NCBI RefSeq assembly: GCF_000686845.1
Contig: NZ_JMLS01000029.1
Coordinates: forward strand, 1 to 64,000
Length of the DNA: 64,000 nt
Reading direction: 5' to 3'
From: Paenibacillus sp. UNC451MF
GTDB taxonomy: Bacteria; Bacillota; Bacilli; Paenibacillales; NBRC-103111
The notes under the pieces were generated by a model that searched no databases, was not told where the DNA came from, and worked only from the letters and a program-made list of their open reading frames with translations. Shown here in pieces: positions 45,909 through 52,909 of this stretch. How positions within the stretch are numbered: position 1 is the stretch's first letter; each line of letters opens with the position of its first letter. The translations under genes were made by a program, and so were the position numbers.

Positions 45909-47948
45909 TTACTGTAAAGATTTCGCTTGGCCGGAGATCGAACAGTTCTTCATTTGTAACCATGCCTCTATCTCTTCACGGGCCATCGGCTTGCTGTAAT
46001 AATAGCCTTGTATGACTTTACAGCCTAATTCCTTGAGCAGCTCGAGGTGCTCCTTACTCTCTACTCCCTCAGCTATGACATCCAGCTGTAAGCTTTCGGC
46101 CATTAGTATGATGGCATTAATAATGGCTCTTTTACTCGGAGTATGCAGGTCGTTGGTGAACAGCCTGTCCAGCTTCAGTGCGTCGATGGGGATTTGATCC
46201 AACAGCCCGATAGACGAATATCCGGTACCAAAATCATCCATCGACACCCGTACACCCAAGTCGCGAACAAGCTTTAATTGTCTCACGATATCATTCACAT
46301 CATAGAGAATCATGGATTCTGTTATTTCAAGCTCCAGCAAATGCGGGGTTGCACCTGTTTTTGACAATACGGATTGAATCATCTCCAGCAAGCTGTCACT
46401 TTTGAATAGCCGAATGGATACATTGACAGATAGCGGTTGACGGATCCCTTTCTGCTGCAGGATGACGCATTGTCGGCAAGCCTCTTCTAAGACCCAGCGT
46501 GTCATAGGGATGATTAAGCCGGTCTCCTCGGCTATGGGGATGAATTCAATCGGCGAGACGACGCCTAAGCGCGGGTGATTCCAACGAACAAGCGCCTCAA
46601 AGCCATAAGGCTGGTTGGTTGCAACATTCCATTTGGGCTGATAGACGACGAAGAATTCCTGATGGTCAAACGCTCTGCGCAGGTCTTTCTCGAGCTCCAT
46701 TCGGCGTACGGCAGCATGACCTATTTCTTCGTTGTAGACGAAGTATTGATTTTTGCCCAGACCTTTGGCTTTATACATAGCGGTATCGGCCTTCTTGAGT
46801 AGAATCGAACGGTCCTTATGTTCAATCGGTCCGATGCCGATTCCTATGCTTGCGGTTATATACAGCTCGTTGGCCTCGAGATAGTAGGGCATTTTAATGC
46901 TGTGGAGTATTTGGTCGGCCAGCAGCTCGCATTGCTCTTGATGGCAGTTCCGGACAATGACGAGAAACTCATCCCCGCCGATCCGGAAAACCTGCTGTCG
47001 AGCTGATATGAAGCTCCTCAGGCGGATTCCCATCTCTTGAATGAGTCTATCTCCGATAGGATGTCCCAGCGTATCATTAATGACTTTGAATTGGTCCAGA
47101 TCCAGAAACAATACTCCGAGGCTATCTTCTCCCATATAAGTATCGAAGAAGCGGTTCATTTCATTACGATTAGGCAGACCGGTTATCGAATCGGTGTAAG
47201 CCATCTTTTCTAGCACATGCCGGTCCAAAAGAACTGTTACCCAGGATACAAGCAAAATAACGCAGACACTCAAGGTGACTCCACCTAGCAACAGAGGATC
47301 TACACTCAACAAGCCATTGTCGATAACCGGATCCAAATAGCGGGAATCTCCCCGGAATACAGCGGCCTTCATTCCCGTATAATGCATGCCGCAAACAGCG
47401 ATACCCATGACGATGGCGGATAACCATTTGTGTGCGCAGGAAGCGGGATAATCCCGGAAGCGAAGCAACAATAATAAGGCTACATAGGATACGACTAAAG
47501 CGATCAGAGCAGACAATATCCAGTAAAAAAGGTCATATTCCAGCTCAAGCGGCATTCGCATGGCAGCCATACCAGTATAGTGCATGACAATAATATCGCT
47601 TCCCATAAAAAAACCGCCTAGGGCGATCTTGTTCAAGCTTCGGTTTTTAGGTATGGTAGTATAGAAGGCTACAAATGCAGCTGCGACACTGGCAGCCATA
47701 GATAATAGAGTCAAAGTGGTATCGTAATTGACCTGAACGTGCAGATGAAAACCAAGCATACCGATAAAATGCATGGACCAAATGCCGCTTCCCATTACAA
47801 GCGCTCCTGAAAATAACCAGAACCACTGTACTTTACCTTTTGCAAGAGAAAGCTTGGACATCATATTGAATGCCGAATAAGAGGCAAGAATAGCTATGGC
47901 TATAGAGAGTGCTACGATATGGTAGTTATAGTATCCTTCGACTGGCAT
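45909..47948 (-). CDS. MHYT-GGDEF-EAL c-di-GMP enzyme
   Basis: 679 residues from the ATG at 47948, eight bases after AAGGAG. Seven membrane helices form an MHYT sensor (WSMHFIGM, IVMHYTGM, CGMHYTGM), thought to bind copper and sense a gas or redox signal. GGDEF is intact (FRIGGDEFLVIV) but the I-site arginine-aspartate pair is absent. The EAL domain is also complete (YGFEALVRW, LELEITESM, MDDFGTGYSS, KLDRLFTND). Either activity could dominate. The promoter carries the shared direct repeats and is divergent from the SARP-type regulator gene. Confidence 0.9.
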   Translation of the reverse strand: MPVEGYYNYHIVALSIAIAILASYSAFNMMSKLSLAKGKVQWFWLFSGALVMGSGIWSMHFIGMLGFHLHVQVNYDTTLTLLSMAASVAAAFVAFYTTIPKNRSLNKIALGGFFMGSDIIVMHYTGMAAMRMPLELEYDLFYWILSALIALVVSYVALLLLLRFRDYPASCAHKWLSAIVMGIAVCGMHYTGMKAAVFRGDSRYLDPVIDNGLLSVDPLLLGGVTLSVCVILLVSWVTVLLDRHVLEKMAYTDSITGLPNRNEMNRFFDTYMGEDSLGVLFLDLDQFKVINDTLGHPIGDRLIQEMGIRLRSFISARQQVFRIGGDEFLVIVRNCHQEQCELLADQILHSIKMPYYLEANELYITASIGIGIGPIEHKDRSILLKKADTAMYKAKGLGKNQYFVYNEEIGHAAVRRMELEKDLRRAFDHQEFFVVYQPKWNVATNQPYGFEALVRWNHPRLGVVSPIEFIPIAEETGLIIPMTRWVLEEACRQCVILQQKGIRQPLSVNVSIRLFKSDSLLEMIQSVLSKTGATPHLLELEITESMILYDVNDIVRQLKLVRDLGVRVSMDDFGTGYSSIGLLDQIPIDALKLDRLFTNDLHTPSKRAIINAIILMAESLQLDVIAEGVESKEHLELLKELGCKVIQGYYYSKPMAREEIEAWLQMKNCSISGQAKSLQ

Positions 47949-48063
47949 GACAACCACTCCTTACGAATCGATAAAGGCCTTAGATGACATGGAGAGTGAA
48001 GCCGTGGAATGGAGCGATACGATGAAACCCAAGCACACTAAAGCCGTTATATATTAAAATAGT

Positions 48064-48098
48064 ATTGTACCTTTTTATACTAAACAATTTCTGAACAT
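48064..48098 (-). promoter_or_regulatory. SARP-type direct-repeat promoter, GGDEF-EAL gene
   Basis: Read leftwards: ATGTTCA, GAAA, TTGTTTA, 11 bases, TACAAT (48069-48064). It lies in the gap shared with the regulator gene, so it could also affect that gene. Confidence 0.65.
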
Positions 48099-48183
48099 GT
48101 ACATTTCATAAAAGTCAGACTGTATATCCAACGACAACGATAAGGAAATGGAACAGGCTCCACAAGGAGGTAAGAGGATAACG

Positions 48184-49335
48184 ATGAAGGCTATGCTGGT
48201 GGATGATGAACGGCTTGCTTTAATGCAGCTGGATAAGTTACTGAAGGAAATACCAGGAATTGAAATCATCGGGACTTATTTGGAACCGAGTCAAGCTATT
48301 GAGGCGGTAGGTACGCTGCAGCCCGATGTAGTATTCTTGGACATCCATATGCCGGAGATATATGGTCTGAAGGCCGCTGAGCTTATGCAGGAGGCATGCC
48401 CGTCGGTGGAAATTGTGTTCGTCACCGCATATGACGAATATGCCGTCCAAGCCTTTGAATTGAATGCGTTGGATTATGTAATGAAGCCTATACAGAGGGA
48501 GCGCCTGGTCAGAACCGTTCAGCGGCTACAACAATCCTTAGTTGACAATCCCAAGCAAGCGGTTCAAAGCAGTTCCTTGCTCATTCGATGCCTGCAGACG
48601 ATGCAGATCGAATTGCCCGGCAATGAGCCTGTCACGCTGAAATGGCGTACAGCCAAAGCGCAGGAGCTGTTCGCCTTTTTACTCCATCATAGAGGACAGC
48701 TGGTTCGTAAAGGAGACCTGTTCGAAATGTTGTGGCCGGATTTTCCATTGGAAAAAGCGACGACGCATTTGTATACGACAATATACCAGGTTCGTCAGGA
48801 CTTAAAGCGGATGGGAGCGGATATCGAAATCCGCAGCTTGAGTATCAAAGAAGGATATGTGCTGGATGCCTCCAGAGTGCGTATCGATGTGGAGGAATGG
48901 GAGCAGGCCCTTCGTCGATTGGGTGTTGTAACGGCTGATAATCTGCATGAGCAACAACAGCTTGTGGATAGGTATTCGGGGGATTATCTGGCCGACTGCG
49001 ATTATTTATGGGCCGAGAACGAGCGTCAGCGTCTGCGGACACTATGGCTGCAGCAGGTGCTGCTGCTGGGGGATTATTATACCCGGCAAGGGATGATCTC
49101 CGAAGCGATGCGGGTCTATCATCGGATGCAGCAGCAGTATCCGTACTATGAGGAGAGCTATTTTGCTTTAATGCAGCTGTACAGCATCTTAAATGAGCGG
49201 ACAGCAGTGGAAGAGCAGTACAAGCAGCTTACCTCGATAATGCAGGAGCTGGACGTTCTTCCTAACGAGAAAATTGTTATATGGTATGAGCAGTGGAAAG
49301 GGTTTGGCGCAAGCTTAGCTAGGCCGGCTCAATAA
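48184..49335 (+). CDS. response regulator with SARP/BTAD output domain
   Basis: 383 residues from ATG at 48184 (AGGAGG and AGAGGA upstream); an ATG at 48148 is possible. Receiver 1-115 with LVDDERLAL, VVFLDIHMPEI, VTAYDEYAV and MKPIQRE. Residues about 150-240 form an OmpR-like winged helix (AQELFAFLLHHRGQLVRKGD) and 245-375 the BTAD helical repeats, the layout of SARP activators. SARPs bind 7-bp direct repeats spaced 11 bp, just upstream of the -10, which is the geometry seen at four promoters here. I infer it controls them. Confidence 0.87.
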   Translation: MKAMLVDDERLALMQLDKLLKEIPGIEIIGTYLEPSQAIEAVGTLQPDVVFLDIHMPEIYGLKAAELMQEACPSVEIVFVTAYDEYAVQAFELNALDYVMKPIQRERLVRTVQRLQQSLVDNPKQAVQSSSLLIRCLQTMQIELPGNEPVTLKWRTAKAQELFAFLLHHRGQLVRKGDLFEMLWPDFPLEKATTHLYTTIYQVRQDLKRMGADIEIRSLSIKEGYVLDASRVRIDVEEWEQALRRLGVVTADNLHEQQQLVDRYSGDYLADCDYLWAENERQRLRTLWLQQVLLLGDYYTRQGMISEAMRVYHRMQQQYPYYEESYFALMQLYSILNERTAVEEQYKQLTSIMQELDVLPNEKIVIWYEQWKGFGASLARPAQ

Positions 49336-49345
49336 AAATATAAAA

Positions 49346-49383
49346 TAAGGCAGCACTCGTTAAGGGTGTCTGTCTTTTTTATT
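49346..49383 (+). terminator. terminator of the regulator gene
   Basis: AGGCAGCACTC and GGGTGTCTGTCT form a stem with one bulge, followed by a T-run. Confidence 0.7.
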
Positions 49384-49399
49384 GGCGAACGCTCACCAT

Positions 49400-49434
49400 T
49401 TGTTCAATTTTTGTTCAGGGCGATTTGATTAAAT
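49400..49434 (+). promoter_or_regulatory. SARP-type direct-repeat promoter, cheY-like gene
   Basis: TTGTTCA (49400-49406), ATTT, TTGTTCA (49411-49417), 11 bases, TTAAAT (49429-49434). Confidence 0.6.
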
Positions 49435-49470
49435 AAAAGTAAACATGTAGTGGAAGGGCGAGGTAGACAG

Positions 49471-49830
49471 ATGACAGCAGTTATGGTTGTGGATGATACG
49501 GCATTTATGAGAATGGTCATGCGCGGAATACTGGAGGATATGGGGATGAGCGTGGTGGCGGAAGCCCGTAATGGGAGGGAAGCTGTGGAGCTGTACGATA
49601 AGGTGAAGCCTGACTTGGTCACTATGGACATTACGATGCCCGAGATGGACGGCATTGAGGCCTTAAAGGAAATTAAAGGGCGCCATCCCAAGGCGAAGAT
49701 CATTATGTGCTCCGCTATGGGCCAAAGAGACATGGTGCTTGAAGCGATCCGAAGCGGGGCGGCTGACTTCGTTGTTAAACCTATTCAGAGAGATCGTATT
49801 GAAGAAGCTGTCGGTAAAATCATTATGTAG
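49471..49830 (+). CDS. CheY-like single-domain response regulator
   Basis: 119 residues from ATG at 49471 (GAGG upstream); a GTG at 49450 would add seven residues before the family start. All receiver residues are present (VVDDTAFMR, MDITMPEMDGIEAL, CSAMGQ, VKPIQ). Closely similar to the receiver at 8677, including KPDLVTMDITMPEMDGIEAL. No output domain. Possibly a shuttle for the same kinase network; its own promoter has the shared repeats. Confidence 0.88.
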   Translation: MTAVMVVDDTAFMRMVMRGILEDMGMSVVAEARNGREAVELYDKVKPDLVTMDITMPEMDGIEALKEIKGRHPKAKIIMCSAMGQRDMVLEAIRSGAADFVVKPIQRDRIEEAVGKIIM

Positions 49831-49878
49831 CACTTAGAATTTGAGCTGGAGATAGACTATAGATTCGGGGTGAAGCAC

Positions 49879-50334
49879 ATGACCGGAAGAGATTCCATCA
49901 ATCCCAGTTCCGTTCAAGCTGCCGTGTTTGTAGATGGGATAAGGGCTGCTCTGAAGGAAGACCCGCTGTTTTTTGTCTTCAAGTACCATATCTCCTTGAT
50001 TCGTGAGCTGACAGAGGGACTTGATGATGAGCTCGGAAACGAACTCATTAAGGAGTGCGTATCCATCATTCAGGAAGCTTGTCAAGATAACGTGAAATGC
50101 CCGAAATGCCGGGATACTCTAAATTTCAGGCACTGTCAAAACCCCGGTACGGAGCAAAAAATAGTTCATGTCGTCGAGCTGGCCTGTACAAGGTGCGGTG
50201 ATGTATTTACATTAGCTGAAAACCGGGATCGGATATCTTACTTTCATCCTCGCTTTTATAAAAATAGAGCCAATGGACGCAAGGAAGGACGCAGGCTGTC
50301 TCCCTCCCCAAGCCCATCCCAAAATATTTTTTGA
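49879..50334 (+). CDS. zinc-ribbon-like hypothetical protein
   Basis: 151 residues from ATG at 49879 (GGGGTGA upstream). The N-terminal half is helical. Two CxxC pairs (VKCPKCRDTLNF near 70-81 and LACTRCGDVF near 105-114) form a probable zinc ribbon. The C-terminal tail is basic and Ser/Pro-rich. It lies 48 bp after the cheY-like gene and is likely co-transcribed. Role unknown; binding of RNA or protein is plausible. Confidence 0.65.
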   Translation: MTGRDSINPSSVQAAVFVDGIRAALKEDPLFFVFKYHISLIRELTEGLDDELGNELIKECVSIIQEACQDNVKCPKCRDTLNFRHCQNPGTEQKIVHVVELACTRCGDVFTLAENRDRISYFHPRFYKNRANGRKEGRRLSPSPSPSQNIF

Positions 50335-50423
50335 AACGAATAAGATTCTCTCTTCGTAATGACATGATATAGTAGAGGTATTATTTTCCTCTTTTTAAAG
50401 CATAGGGAAGGGATGGGTCCAGC

Positions 50424-50987
50424 ATGGATTTGCGTCGGCTTCATCACTGCATCTTACATCAGCAGTTAGATGATGCAGAGGTGGTCACCTTTGTTAAAGA
50501 CTGGCTGCCGAGGGTCGTAGAACATCAAGCCAGGCAAGAGGCAATCGGACAATATCGGTCCATGGGAAGGAGTGATTACGAGGAAATAACAGATAAAGTA
50601 CGAGATCTTGTTTTTCAGAAAATCGAATGCATCGAGCCGGACAAGCTCCGGGCGTGGATCTGCCAAGCGGCGAGTTTTGTCACCAAGAATCATTTAAGGA
50701 AAAGGCGGCCGATCTTATACGGTACCGTAGAGGATGGAATTCTGAACCTGACAGTCCAAGTGGATAGGTCCATTCTGACCGAGACGCAGCAGGATAGGAT
50801 GGAAGAGGCTATTCGCCTTTTGCCGTTGCAGCAGAGAAAAGCATTTATTATGAAATACATAGAAGGCTATTCCGCTAGAGAAATAGCAGAGATACTTCAA
50901 AGTAATGAGAACCAGGTTAATCAATGGTGCTTCAAAGCGAGGAAAAACTTAAACGAAAGGTTAGCGCAAACATTTCAAAGAGCATAA
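50424..50987 (+). CDS. sigma-70-like (ECF-type) factor
   Basis: 187 residues. The C-terminal part (about 120-185) is a sigma region 4 helix-turn-helix: LLPLQQRKAFIMKYIEGYSA then REIAEILQSNENQVNQWCFK. The N-terminal part fits a diverged region 2 (ITDKVRDLVFQKIECIEPDK), but the -10 recognition segment is not clear. No anti-sigma factor with a membrane helix follows; an AT-rich HTH-like gene lies 149 bp downstream. ECF-like is the best call. Confidence 0.7.
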   Translation: MDLRRLHHCILHQQLDDAEVVTFVKDWLPRVVEHQARQEAIGQYRSMGRSDYEEITDKVRDLVFQKIECIEPDKLRAWICQAASFVTKNHLRKRRPILYGTVEDGILNLTVQVDRSILTETQQDRMEEAIRLLPLQQRKAFIMKYIEGYSAREIAEILQSNENQVNQWCFKARKNLNERLAQTFQRA

Positions 50988-51135
50988 GCCATCCTAATTT
51001 ATTAATAACAACTAAACTTAGAAAAATATCAGACGGGCAGGTTAGAACAAAGGAAATAAGTTTTAACCTGTTCCAGATGATTTATATAAATATGACTATA
51101 GAATTAGATAATTTAATATTTTGGAGAGTTGATGT

Positions 51136-51633
51136 ATGAATAAATTAAAATCAAATAACATCGATTCCGTTAGCTGCTTTCATTATTTTTTAGAAGATGA
51201 AAAAGATGAGGATTTACCTGAGTTTCATAGACTTGAATCCTATACCTTGGATTGTATATTGCTTATTCAGTTTGCATTAGAAGATCAAAATATTAATATA
51301 AATGAACTTTCAAATCATTTAGAAATATTAGAAGACTCTATTTATCAATTATTAAATAATTCAATTATGCCGTGGGAATTACCTGAATCCTCATTTATTA
51401 GATTAGTTCAATATTTACATTTAGAAGTTAATGAAGTCATAGAAGGATTAAAACTATTAAATATTCCGTCTGCGCCTATTCCATGGAATCAATTAAAAGA
51501 TGTTCAAGTTCAATTTAAACAAGCTGCGGGAATGAAATTACAAGAACCTTTATCTCCTTATGCCCGAAATTATAGAGAACAACATGTGAAAAGAAGAGAT
51601 CGACTTATTCAAGAGCTTCAATTATTGAGATAA
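51136..51633 (+). CDS. AT-rich HTH-like hypothetical protein
   Basis: 165 residues. A helix-turn-helix of the XRE kind is possible around 57-98 (ELSNHLEILEDSIYQLLNNS followed by MPWELPESSFIRLVQYLHLE), with a coiled C-terminal tail ending in basic residues. Codons are far more A/T-rich than neighbouring genes. GGAGAG precedes the ATG. It follows the sigma-like gene and might modulate it. No family assigned. Confidence 0.5.
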   Translation: MNKLKSNNIDSVSCFHYFLEDEKDEDLPEFHRLESYTLDCILLIQFALEDQNININELSNHLEILEDSIYQLLNNSIMPWELPESSFIRLVQYLHLEVNEVIEGLKLLNIPSAPIPWNQLKDVQVQFKQAAGMKLQEPLSPYARNYREQHVKRRDRLIQELQLLR

Positions 51634-51640
51634 ATGGGAA

Positions 51641-51672
51641 GAGAAAGCCACTGTATTCAGTGGTTTTCTTTA
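51641..51672 (+). terminator. terminator
   Basis: AGAAAGCCACTG and CAGTGGTTTTCT pair with one mismatch; T-rich tail. Confidence 0.7.
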
Positions 51673-51758
51673 TGTTGATATTAAGATTTAAATAAATAAA
51701 AGACATTAATAATTAGAAATATTGAAGATGATTAGATATCAAAGGAGAGGAAGCAGGG

Positions 51759-51893
51759 ATGTTCGCCGTATTTTATGGAAAAAAAAGATTGACCCGGATA
51801 GGGTCTGAATATGAGGCTCGAATGGAGTTGTTTCGGCTCCAGGATTACTTCCTGAACCTGAAGATCAAAGAGTGTACACGCAGACATTTATGA
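51759..51893 (+). CDS. small hypothetical protein, 44 residues
   Basis: ATG with AAAGGAGAGG upstream. Begins MFAVFYGKKRLTRIGSEYEA and ends KIKECTRRHL. Basic, soluble. Good start signals; family not recognised. A small CCACC/GGTGG hairpin with T-rich tail follows (51906-51930). Confidence 0.5.
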   Translation: MFAVFYGKKRLTRIGSEYEARMELFRLQDYFLNLKIKECTRRHL

Positions 51894-51978
51894 TGTTCCA
51901 AAGTCCACCTTTATTGGTGGTATTTTCTATTTAGATCCAGGAAATGATAAAGATTGCACATAGAGAAGAGGCAGAAGA

Positions 51979-52635
51979 GTGAGTGTTAAGATAGAAGAAG
52001 CATTATTAAAAGAATTGAAAATGTTAACGAACAAAGTGTACGAGGTTGAAGCGAACCAGCGCAATATGATGAAGCTGCTTGTTGAAATGAACGATAAATG
52101 GTCTCAAATAGGGGCGTCTCAACCATCTCAACATACTCAAGTATCTCAACCATTGCGTCCATCCGAATCACCAAAAATAAACGCCATGGCTTCGGAAATT
52201 CAAGGATTAAAGTTCGCTCTTAGCAATTTGGATAATAGCCCCAAGCCGACCATTTCACGTGCAAGCCTTGATCCAGAGTCTATAGATGAAGAAAAAAGGG
52301 TTATTCGACTACTGGATTTTTTATGTGTTCCGGACCATATAAAAGGGTTCCAGTATTTAAAAGACGCGATTCTAATAGTTATAAACGATCCAGATGCTAC
52401 CTCGGCGATAACTCGATCCGTTTATCCGGTCATTGCTGAGAAATATCGAACGACGCCAAGCCGCGTGGAGCGGGCTATTCGTCATGCCGTGGATGTATGC
52501 TGGGGGCGGGTAGATAAAGAAGCCATTAGGGAAGTTTTTGGGAACACGAGTATATTGAAAAAGTCTGTGCCGACCAACCTGGATCTTATAACGATGTCAG
52601 CAAATTGGTGCAAAATAATGAAGATGAAGCAGTAA
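51979..52635 (+). CDS. Spo0A C-terminal-domain protein without receiver
   Basis: 218 residues. GTG start with AGAGG upstream. Residues 1-35 are a coiled coil (EEALLKELKMLTNKVYEVEA), then a Ser/Pro/Gln linker, then a Spo0A-type effector domain (about 105-210: IKGFQYLKDAILIVINDPDA, the TPSRVERAIRHAVDVCW recognition helix region, TSILKKSVPTN). Spo0A has a receiver in place of the coiled coil, so this version should not be phosphorylated directly. It may compete at or share 0A boxes. Sure of the domain, unsure of the role. Confidence 0.85.
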   Translation: MSVKIEEALLKELKMLTNKVYEVEANQRNMMKLLVEMNDKWSQIGASQPSQHTQVSQPLRPSESPKINAMASEIQGLKFALSNLDNSPKPTISRASLDPESIDEEKRVIRLLDFLCVPDHIKGFQYLKDAILIVINDPDATSAITRSVYPVIAEKYRTTPSRVERAIRHAVDVCWGRVDKEAIREVFGNTSILKKSVPTNLDLITMSANWCKIMKMKQ

Positions 52636-52647
52636 ATGAGGTAACTA

Positions 52648-52676
52648 TTTACAAAAAATAGGTGACCCGTTATAAT
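52648..52676 (+). promoter_or_regulatory. promoter of the his leader and hisD-like gene
   Basis: TTTACA (52648-52653), 17-bp spacer, TATAAT (52671-52676). Confidence 0.8.
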
Positions 52677-52706
52677 AAACAAAAATGGCTGAGGAGGATC
52701 ATCATA

Positions 52707-52763
52707 ATGAACTATAATCTTTGCACTTATATGATTGAATCCTACAGTCATCATCATAGTTAA
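52707..52763 (+). CDS. His-rich leader peptide, 18 residues
   Basis: ATG nine bases after GAGGAGG. Peptide MNYNLCTYMIESYSHHHS, with three consecutive His codons just before the end. It sits between a strong promoter and an intrinsic terminator ahead of a hisD-like gene, as expected of an attenuation leader: scarcity of charged tRNA-His would stall the ribosome at CATCATCAT (52749-52757 region). Confidence 0.8.
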   Translation: MNYNLCTYMIESYSHHHS

Positions 52764-52773
52764 GCGTTTGTAA

Positions 52774-52879
52774 TACGGATCAATGAGTCCGTAGGTACAA
52801 GCGCTTATTGGCGTTATACCTACGGACTTGAAACATAAGAGTCATGTGGGTATTTTTTTATCCCGCATGGCTCTTTTTT
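52774..52879 (+). promoter_or_regulatory. transcription attenuator of the hisD-like gene
   Basis: Mutually exclusive pairings: segment 1 TACGGA (52774-52779) with TCCGTA (52788-52793); segment 2 AGTCCGTAGGTA (52786-52797) with TACCTACGGACT (52817-52828); that strand can instead pair with AGTC and GTGGGTA (52840-52852); and the terminator AAGAGTCATGTGGG/CCCGCATGGCTCTT (52837-52875) with T-run to 52879. A ribosome that finishes the leader covers segment 1 and favours termination; one stalled at His codons leaves it free and favours read-through. Confidence 0.75.
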
Positions 52880-52909
52880 GTTTACCACATTATTGGAGGT
52901 CGATTACAG

